From positions 1,054,001-1,118,000 of the forward strand of contig NZ_SODF01000002.1 of the NCBI RefSeq assembly GCF_004365875.1: DNA of 64,000 nucleotides, in the 5' to 3' direction. Under the pieces are notes generated by a model that did not search any database, was not told the origin of the DNA, and worked only from the letters and a program-made list of their open reading frames with translations. The stretch comes from Kribbella kalugense (GTDB lineage: Bacteria > Actinomycetota > Actinomycetes > Propionibacteriales > Kribbellaceae). The position numbers were made by a program, and so were the translations under genes. The first letter of the stretch is position 1. Each line of letters begins with the position of its first letter. Below are positions 47,797 through 56,748 of this stretch, piece by piece.

Positions 47797-50037
47797 CTAC
47801 TGCCCGCCGCCGCCGGGGGTCTTCGGCGTGTTCGTGGGTTTGGTCGGGCCTCCGGTCGGCAACGTCGGGATGATCGGCGTCGTCGGCGGTTCGGTCGGCT
47901 TGGTCTTGGTCGGCCGGCTCGGGGGCGGAGTGCTGGGCGGCGGCGTGTTCGGCGGCGGAGTACTCGGAGGTGGCGTACTCGGCGGCGGAGTGCTCGCCGG
48001 AGTGCTCGGCGGCGGCGTGAACGTCGGGGTCGTGGTGTCCTTGACCTGGTCCGCGTCGGGCGCGACGAAGTCGGCCGACGGAACACCGTCCAGCGCCGAC
48101 TTCATGAACGCCAGCCAGGTCTTCAGCGGCCAGTTGCCACCGAAGAAAGCCGGGTCGTCGCTGTAGGGGTCGAGGTCCGACTCGCCGTCTTTGCCGGCCC
48201 GGTACAGGACCGAGGTCGACAGCTGTGGGGTGTAGGCGCTCCACCACGAGGTCAGCGTCGCCGAGCCGTCCTTACAGCCGCCGCACTTCTTGTTCTCGGC
48301 CCGGTCCTCCACAGCGACACCACCGGCGGTGCCGGTCTTCCCGGCGACCGGGCGGTCGAGATCCTTGGCGCCCGTGCCGGTACCGTCCTTGACCACCTGC
48401 TGGAGGACGTAGTTCACCATGTTGGCGACCTCGGGCTCGAACGCCTTCTTCTGCTGCTTCTGCAGGCTGGCGTCCGACCACAGCACCTTGCCGTCCGGGC
48501 CGCGCACTTCCTTGATCACGTGCAGCGGCGAGTAGATGCCGCCGGCAGCGAACGTCGCGTACGCGTTCGCCATGTCGACCGGCGAGGCGTACGCATCCGG
48601 GCCGAGCACCGTGGACGGGTTGGCCTTGTCGTCCTCGAGGGTCTTCGAGGCCGGGATACCGGCCGCCTCGGCCGCGGCTGTGACCTTCTCCGGCCCGTTG
48701 TCCATCTTGTTGTCGACCAGGTCGTAGAAGGCGGTGTTGACCGACTCCTCGGTCGCCTTCAGCAGCGTGACGTCCCCGTAGTCGGTGCTGAGCTCGTTGC
48801 CGAACTTCTGGCCCTGGATCGTGATCGGGCTGTCGCCCTGGAAGATGTCGTAGATCGACTTCCCGTCCTGCAGTGCCGCGGCCAGCGCGAACGGCTTGAA
48901 GGACGATCCCGGCCGGGCCTTGGTCGTCGCCCAGTTCAGCTGACTCTTCAGGTAGTCCGGCCCGCCGTACAGCGCGAGCAGCTGACCGGTGCCGGGTTGT
49001 ACTGCGGCCATCCCCACGTGCAGACCGGCGTTCTTCTTCGGTATTTCGTTCTTGGCGGCGATCAGGATCTTCTTCTGCTGCTGGTAGTTGAAGGTGGTGG
49101 TCACCTTCAGGCCGCCGCCGGTGATCGCGTCCTCGTCGAAGCCGCGCTGCGCCAGTTCCTTGCGAGCCATGTCGAGCAGGAAGCCGTTCGGACCGGCGTA
49201 CCGGCTGCTCTTCTTCTTCATTTTCGCCAGGCTCGGCAGCGAGTTGCCGTACTGCTTTTCCTGGGCCGGCGTGATCGTGCCCATGAGCTGCATGCCGTTG
49301 AGGACGTAGTGGTAGCGGTCGATGATCCGCTTCTTGGTCCGCGGGTCTGGATCGGTGACGTCGAAGAGAGTCGGGTTGTTCAGCACGGTGGCGAGGAGGG
49401 CCGACTGCTGGATGGTCAGCGTCTTCGGGTCAGGTCGGCTGAAGTAGGCGTCGCCGGCGGCGGAGATGCCGTACGCGCCCTGACCGAAGTAGATCGTGTT
49501 CAGGTAGCCCTCGAGCGTCTTGCTCTTGTCCTGCTGCCGACCGAGCTTGGTGGCGATGAACAGTTCCTTGAGCTTGCGGCTGACCGTCCGCTCCTGGGTC
49601 AGGTACATGATCTTCACGTACTGCTGCGTGATGGTCGAACCACCCTGCAGTTGCTGACCACGGGCGATGTTCACACCGGCTCGGACCATGCCGGAGGGAG
49701 AGATGCCGGGGTTGGTCCAGAACGTCCGGTCCTCGGCCGCGATCACCGAGTCCTGCACGCTCTTGGGGATCTGCGTCAGCGGCACCGTGTGCCGGTTCTG
49801 CTCGTAGAAGGAGCCGAGGCTGTTGCGCTGGTCGGCGAACGTCACCGTGGTGGTGTTGGTCGCGAACTCCTTGTTCGGGTCCGGGATCTTGGTCGTCTGG
49901 TACACGATGAAGAAGCTTGCGACCGCGCCGATGATGCCGAGGAACAAGAGCGCAGCCAGCCACCCGAGAACCCTGAGCGCCCAATGTCTCTTGTGCCGGC
50001 GGCGGGTCGGGGCGGCCTTTCTACGAGCTTCACTCAC
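47797..50037 (-). CDS. Class A penicillin-binding protein (GT51 transglycosylase/transpeptidase)
   Basis: The 746-residue protein has a basic cytoplasmic tail, one membrane helix (about 20-45), the GT51 domain (AAEDRTFWTNPG, GGSTITQQYVK) and the transpeptidase domain with SSFK, SVN and KTG motifs. The C-terminus is a TPPPS-repeat extracellular tail of about 100 residues. It polymerises and cross-links peptidoglycan. A Cys pair KCGGCKDG lies after KTG. GTG 50037 follows GAGGA. Confidence 0.95.
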   Translation of the reverse strand: MSEARRKAAPTRRRHKRHWALRVLGWLAALLFLGIIGAVASFFIVYQTTKIPDPNKEFATNTTTVTFADQRNSLGSFYEQNRHTVPLTQIPKSVQDSVIAAEDRTFWTNPGISPSGMVRAGVNIARGQQLQGGSTITQQYVKIMYLTQERTVSRKLKELFIATKLGRQQDKSKTLEGYLNTIYFGQGAYGISAAGDAYFSRPDPKTLTIQQSALLATVLNNPTLFDVTDPDPRTKKRIIDRYHYVLNGMQLMGTITPAQEKQYGNSLPSLAKMKKKSSRYAGPNGFLLDMARKELAQRGFDEDAITGGGLKVTTTFNYQQQKKILIAAKNEIPKKNAGLHVGMAAVQPGTGQLLALYGGPDYLKSQLNWATTKARPGSSFKPFALAAALQDGKSIYDIFQGDSPITIQGQKFGNELSTDYGDVTLLKATEESVNTAFYDLVDNKMDNGPEKVTAAAEAAGIPASKTLEDDKANPSTVLGPDAYASPVDMANAYATFAAGGIYSPLHVIKEVRGPDGKVLWSDASLQKQQKKAFEPEVANMVNYVLQQVVKDGTGTGAKDLDRPVAGKTGTAGGVAVEDRAENKKCGGCKDGSATLTSWWSAYTPQLSTSVLYRAGKDGESDLDPYSDDPAFFGGNWPLKTWLAFMKSALDGVPSADFVAPDADQVKDTTTPTFTPPPSTPASTPPPSTPPPSTPPPNTPPPSTPPPSRPTKTKPTEPPTTPIIPTLPTGGPTKPTNTPKTPGGGGQ

Positions 50038-50227
50038 TCTGCAATCCTCGACGATCTAGCTGGAGTCATTGCCCCACAGACTACGGTGGGTGTGGTAACA
50101 GGCCCGAATCCGCTCCGGATGCTAGCAACCACGGACCGTCCAAGTGAAAACGGTCCACCGGGACTCTTCCGCTGACGCCTTACAACGTTGGAAGGTTCGC
50201 CTCCGGGTCAGCGCTGTGATGCGACTC

Positions 50228-51724
50228 TCATGGGGTGACGTGCGGAGCCAGTAGCGTCACCGCGATGAGGGCGGCCGGGAAGCAGGCCAGGAACATCGTG
50301 AACGTGTAGCCCATGATGTCCCGCGCCTTCAAGCCGAGGATGGCGAGCGTCGGCAGCATCCAGAACGGTTGCAGCAGGTTGGCGCTCGCCTCGCCGAGGT
50401 CGTAGACGACGACCATCCAGCCCGCGTCGACCTTGAGCTCGTTGGCGGCCTGCAGCACGTACGGCGCCTCGATCACCCACTTGCTGCCACCGCTGGGCAC
50501 GAAGACTCCGAGGACGAACGAGTAGATCGCGACCAGCGGCGGGAACAAGAACTGGTTGCTCGCGTGCACCAGCCAACCGGCCAGCCGCGCGGAGATCCCG
50601 GTGTACGCGATCATGCCGAAAATCCCGCCGTACAAGGGGAACTGGAGCAGTACGCCGGCAGCAGCGGGAGCGCCGTCACGGACAGCACGGGCCATCCGCC
50701 ACGGCCTCCAGTGGAGGAGCAGTGCGAGCAGGAAGAGGATCAGGTTGACCGTGTTGAGGTCCAGCGCGTTGAAGAAGCTCTTCCCACTGAAGTAGCGGAC
50801 CAGGTAGACCGCACCGAGCAGCACAATCAGCAGGCTGAACAGCGGTGAATGCTCCAGCCAGTCACCGGGTCGACGCACCTCTTCCCGCTGACCGTTGCCC
50901 TGCTGTCCGTTGTATGGCGATCCACGGCCGATCAACGGTTTGAGCTCGATCCCGAGGTGCTCCGCGGTCCGGGAGTTGCCCTCGCCCGGTGCGATGAACC
51001 ACGCCATCCCGACGCCGACGACGTAGACGATCAGCGTCGCCACGATCGCCTGCCAGGTGAAGATGGTGTCCGTGAGCGGGATCAGTCCACTGGCGTGACC
51101 GCTCGCCTTGATCACTTCCTGCACCGGCGGCGGACTGCTGCTCGCACTCGCCACCTGCAGCGCAGCCGAGCCGGACAACCCCTGCGCCCAAACGGTCCCC
51201 AGTCCGAGGAACGCCATCGCACCCAGTGCGCGGTAGTCCGCCTTCGGCACATTGCGCGCCACCTCACGCGCCAGGATCGCCGCGAAGATCAGACTGAACG
51301 CCCAGTTCAGGTACGACGCCAGCATCGCGACCGCGGCCACGAAGACGACCGCGGTCCGCGGGCTCTTCGGGATCCGAGCCAGGCGGGTGATCAACCGGGC
51401 GATCGGTCCGCTGGTCGCGACGGCGTACCCACCGATGATGATCATCGCCATCTGCAGGGTGAACGTGATCAGCGACCAGAACCCGAGGCCCCAGGCATCG
51501 ACCAACCCGAAGCCCTTGGTCGCGGCCGGATCGTCCGGGCGCTTCAGCAACGGCTCACCGGTGACGAGCCCGAACAGCAGCACCACGAACGTGCCGACCA
51601 GGACGAACCCGAACGCGTCCGGCAGCCACTTCTCGGTGAACGCGGTGAACCGCAGCGCCAGCCGCGCAAGCCCACCGTCGGCTACGACCTCGGACTTGGT
51701 GTGCTTGCCATGACTGTCGGCCAT
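50228..51724 (-). CDS. AtoE-type short-chain fatty acid transporter
   Basis: The 498-residue protein has about twelve membrane helices and the AtoE stretches FTEKWLPDAFGFVLVGTFVV, TFTLQMAMIIIGGYAVA, and FVPSGGSKWVIEAPYVLQAA. The family imports short-chain fatty acids such as acetoacetate or butyrate. ATG 51724 has GGAGAG close upstream. It is divergent from the padR-ino1 operon. The 190 bp between its end and the penicillin-binding-protein gene hold nothing I can assign. Confidence 0.9.
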   Translation of the reverse strand: MADSHGKHTKSEVVADGGLARLALRFTAFTEKWLPDAFGFVLVGTFVVLLFGLVTGEPLLKRPDDPAATKGFGLVDAWGLGFWSLITFTLQMAMIIIGGYAVATSGPIARLITRLARIPKSPRTAVVFVAAVAMLASYLNWAFSLIFAAILAREVARNVPKADYRALGAMAFLGLGTVWAQGLSGSAALQVASASSSPPPVQEVIKASGHASGLIPLTDTIFTWQAIVATLIVYVVGVGMAWFIAPGEGNSRTAEHLGIELKPLIGRGSPYNGQQGNGQREEVRRPGDWLEHSPLFSLLIVLLGAVYLVRYFSGKSFFNALDLNTVNLILFLLALLLHWRPWRMARAVRDGAPAAAGVLLQFPLYGGIFGMIAYTGISARLAGWLVHASNQFLFPPLVAIYSFVLGVFVPSGGSKWVIEAPYVLQAANELKVDAGWMVVVYDLGEASANLLQPFWMLPTLAILGLKARDIMGYTFTMFLACFPAALIAVTLLAPHVTP

Positions 51725-51846
51725 GACTCTCCGCTCTTGAGGCACGACTCTGGGTGTCATTCGATTAACGCAGATTGGCGCCTGACGTAACAGGATTCCT
51801 GGGCGTGCCGGACGACCTAGGTGACAAAGGTCGGGTTTGTCAAGAG

Positions 51847-51876
51847 TTGTCCACAGGGCTCGGGTCTGCTTACAGT
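51847..51876 (+). promoter_or_regulatory. Promoter of padR-ino1 with DnaA-box-like -35
   Basis: TTGTCC (51847-51852) and TACAGT (51871-51876), spacing 18 bp. The -35 is part of a perfect TTGTCCACA DnaA box (51847-51855). Predicted start is near 51883, directly before the operator. Confidence 0.5.
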
Positions 51877-51884
51877 GGCGGTGC

Positions 51885-51905
51885 GATGTATCGAACCGAT
51901 ACATC
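51885..51905. promoter_or_regulatory. Palindromic operator of the padR-ino1 operon
   Basis: Perfect 9-bp arms GATGTATCG / CGATACATC separated by AAC, 35 bp before the padR start codon and at the predicted transcription start. PadR proteins typically bind ATGT-Nx-ACAT palindromes, and this site contains ATGT/ACAT ends. Autoregulation is inferred. Confidence 0.75.
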
Positions 51906-51939
51906 AGGTCATGACAAACTGGACCGAGGGAGGTGGCTC

Positions 51940-52524
51940 ATGGGAAACCGCAGTGGGGTCCTGGAGCTCGCCGTACTCGGTCTGCTGCACGAAGCGCCGA
52001 TGCACGGTTACGAGCTCCGCAAGCGCGTCAACGCCCAGTTCGGCTGGGGACGCGTGCTGTCGTTCGGTTCGCTCTACCCGTGTCTGAAGGCGATGCTCCG
52101 CAACGGCCTGATCACGGCCGACCCCGGGACGCCGGAGTCGGGTCGCCGGCCGAAGATCGTCTACACCATCACCGCCGACGGCAAGGACTACTTCGCGCAC
52201 GCGATGCACGAAGCCGGTCCGTCGGCCTGGGAGGACGACACGTTCGGTGTCCGCTTCTCGTTCTTCGGCCGGACCGATCCGGCTACCCGGTTGCGCATCC
52301 TCGAGGGCCGCAGGGCCCGGATGGAGGAGCGGCTGGCCAACTTCCGGGCGGCGATGAGCCGGACGGCGGAGCGGGTCGACACCTACACCCTCGAGCTGCA
52401 ACGGCACGGCCTGGAGTCGGCCGAGCGCGAGGTCCGCTGGCTGAACGAGCTGATCGACGGCGAGCGACGCCAGCAGCGGCCCCCTGACCTGCACCAACCG
52501 CCTACCCAAGGAGATTCCAGATGA
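51940..52524 (+). CDS. PadR family transcriptional regulator
   Basis: The 194-residue protein has the PadR winged helix (LELAVLGLLHEAPMHGYELR, SFGSLYPCLKAMLRNGLI, KIVYTITADGK) and a C-terminal dimerisation helix region. ATG 51940 follows GAGGGAGGTGG. It is the first gene of a two-gene operon, overlapping ino1 by 4 bp (ATGA). It is the likely ligand-responsive repressor of inositol phosphate synthesis via the palindrome upstream. The effector is not known from sequence. Confidence 0.93.
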   Translation: MGNRSGVLELAVLGLLHEAPMHGYELRKRVNAQFGWGRVLSFGSLYPCLKAMLRNGLITADPGTPESGRRPKIVYTITADGKDYFAHAMHEAGPSAWEDDTFGVRFSFFGRTDPATRLRILEGRRARMEERLANFRAAMSRTAERVDTYTLELQRHGLESAEREVRWLNELIDGERRQQRPPDLHQPPTQGDSR

Positions 52525-53600
52525 CCTCGATCCGCGTAGCGATCGTCGGCGTCGGCAACTGCGCAAGCTCGCTCGTCCAGGGCGTGCACTACTACCGTGA
52601 CGCCAAGCCCGACGAGCGCGTTCCCGGTCTGATGCACGTCCAGTTCGGCGACTACCACGTCCGCGACGTGCAGTTCGTCGCCGCCTTCGACGTCGACGGC
52701 AAGAAGGTCGGCCTGGACCTCGCCGACGCCATCGGCGCCAGCGAGAACAACACGATCAAGATCGCCGACGTACCGCCGACGGGTATCACCGTGCAGCGCG
52801 GTCACACCCTCGACGGCCTCGGCAAGTACTACCGCGAGACCATCACCGAGTCCGACGCGTCGCCCGTCGACGTCGTCGCCGCCCTGCGTGAGGCGCAGGT
52901 CGACGTACTCGTGTGCTACCTGCCGGTCGGCTCGGAGCAGGCGGCGAAGTTCTACGCCCAGTGCGCGATCGACGCCGGAGTGGCGTTCGTGAACGCGCTG
53001 CCGGTGTTCATCGCCGGCACCAAGGAGTGGGCCGACAAGTTCACCGCGGCCGGTGTGCCGATCGTCGGCGACGACATCAAGTCGCAGCTCGGCGCGACCA
53101 TCACCCACCGGGTGCTGACCAAGCTGTTCGAGGACCGCGGTGTCACCGTGGACCGGACGTACCAGCTGAACGTCGGCGGCAACATGGACTTCAAGAACAT
53201 GCTCGAGCGGGACCGGCTGGAGTCCAAGAAGATCAGCAAGACCCAGTCCGTCACGTCGCAGATGCGGGACGAGATCGACCCGCGCAACGTGCACATCGGC
53301 CCGTCCGACTACGTGGCCTGGCTGGACGACCGCAAGTGGGCGTTCATCCGGCTCGAGGGCCGCAACTTCGGCGACGTCCCGCTGTCGCTGGAGTACAAGC
53401 TCGAGGTCTGGGACTCGCCGAACTCGGCCGGCATCATCATCGACGCGATCCGCGCGGTGAAGATCGCCAAGGACCGCGGCATCGGCGGCCCGATCCTGTC
53501 GGCCTCGTCGTACTTCATGAAGTCGCCGCCGGAGCAGTACGCCGACGACGTCTGCCGCGACCTGGTCGAGAAGTTCATCCGCGGCGAGGTCGAGCGCTGA
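52521..53600 (+). CDS. ino1: Inositol-3-phosphate synthase
   Basis: The 359-residue enzyme converts glucose-6-phosphate to inositol-3-phosphate with NAD. Seen: VGVGNCASSLVQG NAD motif, FIAGTKEWADKF, GDDIKSQLGATITHR, NVGGNMDFKNML and SAGIIIDAIRA. In actinobacteria it feeds mycothiol and phosphatidylinositol. Translation is coupled to padR. A strong terminator follows. Confidence 0.97.
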   Translation: MTSIRVAIVGVGNCASSLVQGVHYYRDAKPDERVPGLMHVQFGDYHVRDVQFVAAFDVDGKKVGLDLADAIGASENNTIKIADVPPTGITVQRGHTLDGLGKYYRETITESDASPVDVVAALREAQVDVLVCYLPVGSEQAAKFYAQCAIDAGVAFVNALPVFIAGTKEWADKFTAAGVPIVGDDIKSQLGATITHRVLTKLFEDRGVTVDRTYQLNVGGNMDFKNMLERDRLESKKISKTQSVTSQMRDEIDPRNVHIGPSDYVAWLDDRKWAFIRLEGRNFGDVPLSLEYKLEVWDSPNSAGIIIDAIRAVKIAKDRGIGGPILSASSYFMKSPPEQYADDVCRDLVEKFIRGEVER

Positions 53601-53614
53601 CCTCCCCGTCCTGA

Positions 53615-53654
53615 ACGACGCCCCGTCACCCCTCCCCGGGTGGCGGGGCGTCGT
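53615..53654 (+). terminator. Terminator of padR-ino1
   Basis: 17-bp stem ACGACGCCCCGTCACCC / GGGTGGCGGGGCGTCGT with CTCCCC loop and one T-G pair, 14 bp after the ino1 stop. Confidence 0.85.
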
Positions 53655-53670
53655 GCCATCATGACGCCGG

Positions 53671-54213
53671 ATGACCGAGATCCGCGCGTACCGCGACACC
53701 GATGCCGACAGCTGGCTACGCTGCCGGTTGCTGAGCTTCTTCGGCACGGAGTACTACGACGATGTCGTCGTGAAGCGCCCCGTCTTCGAGAACCCGGCGT
53801 ACCGACTCGTGGCGGTCGACGACGACACAGTGGTCGGCTTGATGGACGTGGAGATCTTCACGGACCGCGCGACGATCGACGTGCTCGCCGTACATCCCGA
53901 TCACCAGCGACGCGGGGTGGCGACGCAGTTGCTGGAGGCGGTCCGGCCGCGGCTGCAGGTCGACGTACTCGATGCGTGGACGCGGGGAGATGCGTCGGCG
54001 AACGACTGGTACCAGCGATCGGGCTTCACGGAGAACTTCCGCTATCTCCATGTCTACAAGTCGCCGCAGGACGATGCTTCCGGCTTCTCGACGCCGGACG
54101 GGTTGGGTCAGCCGGTGACTGCTTTCATGCATGCGCCGATTGCTCTTGAGGCTGCGATGCGTGAGCGGTTCTCGCGCGTGCACGTCTGCCGTCAGTACGT
54201 TTTGCCGCTATGA
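53671..54213 (+). CDS. GNAT family N-acetyltransferase
   Basis: The 180-residue protein has the acetyl-CoA motif VLAVHPDHQRRGVATQLLEAV (about 71-91) and the later DWYQRSGFTE segment. The substrate is unknown. Its stop overlaps the DUF72 start (ATGA), so the two are co-translated. Confidence 0.88.
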   Translation: MTEIRAYRDTDADSWLRCRLLSFFGTEYYDDVVVKRPVFENPAYRLVAVDDDTVVGLMDVEIFTDRATIDVLAVHPDHQRRGVATQLLEAVRPRLQVDVLDAWTRGDASANDWYQRSGFTENFRYLHVYKSPQDDASGFSTPDGLGQPVTAFMHAPIALEAAMRERFSRVHVCRQYVLPL

Positions 54214-55046
54214 ACCTGCAGCTTCACGTCGGTTGTGCCCAGTGGACGCATCCCGCTTGGCCGCAACCTTCGCGGGACAAACTGCGTTCGTACGCCTCGT
54301 GGTGCAACGCCGTCGAGAGCAACACCACCTTCTACGCAACGCCGTCGCGGTCGACGGTTGCTTCGTGGGCCGCGCAGACCCCGCCCGACTTCCGGTTCGT
54401 GGTGAAGCTGCCGCAGGTGATCACCCACGAACGCCGGCTCACGAACGTCGACGCCGAACTGCGGGCCTTCCTCACCGCGATCGAGCCTCTCGGCCCGCGC
54501 GACCACGCCGTCTGGATCCAGCTCCCGGCCGCGTTCTCGCCCACCGACCTCGGTGCCCTCGCCGCGTTCCTGCACCAGGCGCCGCGCGACTACAGGTACG
54601 CCGTTGAGGTCCGCCACCGCGCCTTCTTCGAGGAAGGTGAGGCCGCCGGGAACCTCGAGCGGGTGCTGGCGCGCGCCGATGCGGAGTGGATCCCCTTCGA
54701 CACCGGAACGCTCTTTTCCCGCCGCCCGACCAGCTTCGCCGAGCGCGACGCCTGGATGAAGAAGCCCCACGTCGCCCGCCGAACCCGTGCCCTGACCGCC
54801 CACCCGATCGTTCGCTACATCGGCCGCGACTCCGTCGACGAAACGGTCGCCGGCTGGACGTACCTCGTCGATCTCGTCGTGACCTGGTTGTCCGAAGGCC
54901 GCTCGCCCACGATCTTCCTCCACACCCCCGACAACGCCGAGGCTTTGAACTTGGCCCGCCGCTTCCACGCCACTGTCGCAGCCGCCGTCCCGACCCTCCC
55001 CCCACTCCCAGAACCTCCCGAAACCGAACCCCCAACCCTCTTCTAG
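54210..55046 (+). CDS. DUF72 (YecE-like) TIM-barrel protein
   Basis: The 278-residue protein has the DUF72 opening LHVGCAQWTHPAWP, the SNTTFYATPS segment, FRFVVKLPQVITHERRL and the AVEVRHRAFF strand. The family adopts a TIM-barrel fold; no reaction is established. Translationally coupled to the GNAT gene. Its C-terminal 20 residues are Pro/Glu rich. Confidence 0.9.
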   Translation: MNLQLHVGCAQWTHPAWPQPSRDKLRSYASWCNAVESNTTFYATPSRSTVASWAAQTPPDFRFVVKLPQVITHERRLTNVDAELRAFLTAIEPLGPRDHAVWIQLPAAFSPTDLGALAAFLHQAPRDYRYAVEVRHRAFFEEGEAAGNLERVLARADAEWIPFDTGTLFSRRPTSFAERDAWMKKPHVARRTRALTAHPIVRYIGRDSVDETVAGWTYLVDLVVTWLSEGRSPTIFLHTPDNAEALNLARRFHATVAAAVPTLPPLPEPPETEPPTLF

Positions 55047-55156
55047 CCCCACGCCGGTGCGCGCGGGTGGTTATCCACAGGTTTTGGATTGGTCGTGGGA
55101 AAGGGGGTTGATCTTCGTATGTTCTCCGCCGACTTCATCACTCGGGAGGACATCTC

Positions 55157-55339
55157 ATGGAGCACCCCATTGGTACGACGGCTGGCACCGTTCGCAGCGC
55201 CGAGCGGCAGGCGCGGGCTGACTGGCTGATCACCGAGCTCGGGCGCCTTGCGGCCGACGCTGAAGACCCCCGCGAGCAGGCCCGCTTCCGCCGCACGGCC
55301 GACTCGCTTGTCCGGCTGGCGATTGCGTTCCGCTCGTGA
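55157..55339 (+). CDS. Small helical protein upstream of a zincin-like gene
   Basis: The 60-residue protein is almost wholly helical (SAERQARADWLITELGRLAA, REQARFRRTADSLVRLAIA). GGAGGAC precedes ATG 55157. Its TGA overlaps the GTG of the next gene (GTGA), so the two are made together. No known domain. It could be a partner, inhibitor or chaperone of the downstream protein. A perfect DnaA box TTATCCACA lies at 55071-55079. Confidence 0.72.
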   Translation: MEHPIGTTAGTVRSAERQARADWLITELGRLAADAEDPREQARFRRTADSLVRLAIAFRS

Positions 55340-56379
55340 GTAGCGTGATCGCGCCGCCTACCACCTATCCCACCTCAGCCGACGAGCTTCTGGCTATGAG
55401 TGGGGAGGCTGCTCGCGTTCTCGCCGAGGCCGATCAGTCAGCGTGGAACGGGCGGATCGCCGAGTCCGCCGCCCCGATTCTCGGCCTCGCGCACTGGGAC
55501 GGGACGCTCTACCTCGATCGCGAATCCATCCTCGACCCCCTGCAGCACATGTACGAGCACGCCGGCGAGGAACGTCCGACCTCCACCCTCGTGATCTACC
55601 GCGAGTCTCTCGCGACGCTCCTGCACGAACACGCCCACTTCCTCGGCCCGTTCGGCTCCTCGCAGGAGGCAGCCCGCGAAGCCTTCACGAAACCCGGCAG
55701 TCGGCAACTGGAAGAAGGTGTCACCGAAGCCTGGGCGCAGGACCATCTGGACGAGTACATCCACCGCCTAGGCATCGACAAAGTTGCCCCCGGCATCGAC
55801 TCCGTCCAGGCGAGCGGGTACTACGCCGCCTTCGTCCCCGCCGTCCGCGAACTCACATCCGATCTGGAGTCCCGCAACGACCTACGCCAGGGCGAGGTCC
55901 TCGACCTGCTCAACCGCCAGACCGCGGCCAGTCAAATGCCCTTGCTGGTCACACTCGTCTACAACTCGACCCGGCTCCCGGACCTAGAGCCGGCCGGCGA
56001 CAACACCCGATCCCGCCTCGAGTCCATCCTCCGCTCCGGCCTCGAACACCTCGACAACTACGAACTCGCCCCACCCGACTTCGCCACCACCAACTCCCTG
56101 TCCACCGCCGACCAGATCCTCAACCACCTCACCCAAGAGATCCAATCCGCCGAAGCTGCCTACCCCTCCACCCCACCCCGTGCGATCGCCCCACCCCATG
56201 CCGACGCCCGCACCCTCCCGCCACCGGTCCCCACTCGCGACGTCCCCTCACCCCACCAAACAGCCCTCTCAGGCCTCATGCCACCGACAACGACCGCCCC
56301 ACCCGCTGCCACCCACCCATCGCCCGCGCGTAGCAACCATTCATCCGGCTCAAGACAGGCCCTGACCCGCACCGCCTGA
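55336..56379 (+). CDS. Putative zinc metalloprotease (gluzincin-like), Pro-rich tail
   Basis: The 347-residue protein contains LLHEHAHFLGPFGS, a HExxH motif (HEHAH, about 95-99), and downstream EEGVTEAWAQDHLDEYIHR, where Glu in EEGVTE could be the third zinc ligand about 30 residues later. Residues 1-245 look globular; the last 90 are Pro/Thr/Ser rich. No signal peptide or membrane helix. No named family recognised. It is coupled to the small helical gene upstream. Alternative: a non-catalytic zincin fold. Confidence 0.75.
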   Translation: MSSVIAPPTTYPTSADELLAMSGEAARVLAEADQSAWNGRIAESAAPILGLAHWDGTLYLDRESILDPLQHMYEHAGEERPTSTLVIYRESLATLLHEHAHFLGPFGSSQEAAREAFTKPGSRQLEEGVTEAWAQDHLDEYIHRLGIDKVAPGIDSVQASGYYAAFVPAVRELTSDLESRNDLRQGEVLDLLNRQTAASQMPLLVTLVYNSTRLPDLEPAGDNTRSRLESILRSGLEHLDNYELAPPDFATTNSLSTADQILNHLTQEIQSAEAAYPSTPPRAIAPPHADARTLPPPVPTRDVPSPHQTALSGLMPPTTTAPPAATHPSPARSNHSSGSRQALTRTA

Positions 56380-56384
56380 GCCCA

Positions 56385-56403
56385 AGATCCACCATCTGGA
56401 TCT
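56385..56403. terminator. Hairpin between convergent zincin-like and DUF1330 genes
   Basis: AGATCCA-CCATC-TGGATCT, perfect 7-bp stem just after the zincin stop and before the DUF1330 stop on the other strand. Confidence 0.5.
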
Positions 56404-56406
56404 CGG

Positions 56407-56700
56407 TCAGTCGATGCCTTCGACGATGCGGAAGTCGCGCTCGACGCCGTCAGCAAGGGCGGCCAGCGCCTCCTGGTAGGCCGCACTCTCGTGCGCCGCG
56501 ACCGCCTGCTCGAAGCTGTCGAACTCGACCAAGACCGTGCGCTCGGCGATTCCGGCGTCATACGCCACGACCCGACCGCCACGGACGATGGTCCGACCGC
56601 CGCCGGCCTGGACGGCTGGGGCGGCCAACTGGTTGTAAGCAGCCAACTTCTCGGGGTCTGAAATGGTGCGGTAGACGCTGACCCAGTAGCCCTTGGGCAT
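56407..56700 (-). CDS. DUF1330 (ferredoxin-fold) protein
   Basis: The 97-residue protein matches DUF1330: MPKGYWVSVYRTISDPEKLA, GGRTIVRGG, VEFDSFEQAVAAHESAAYQEAL. It is a dimeric alpha/beta fold of unknown activity. GGAGG precedes ATG 56700. It lies 48 bp downstream of nadB in the same direction and may be the last gene of that operon. Confidence 0.9.
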   Translation of the reverse strand: MPKGYWVSVYRTISDPEKLAAYNQLAAPAVQAGGGRTIVRGGRVVAYDAGIAERTVLVEFDSFEQAVAAHESAAYQEALAALADGVERDFRIVEGID

Positions 56701-56748
56701 GGAACCTCCAGTGTTGGGATGAGTACATCTGACTTACGGGTTGGGAGC

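Noticed and set aside
47930..48010. Short tandem repeat resembling a minisatellite
   Set aside because: It is the in-frame TPPPS tail of the penicillin-binding protein; third-position variation shows it is under coding constraint.
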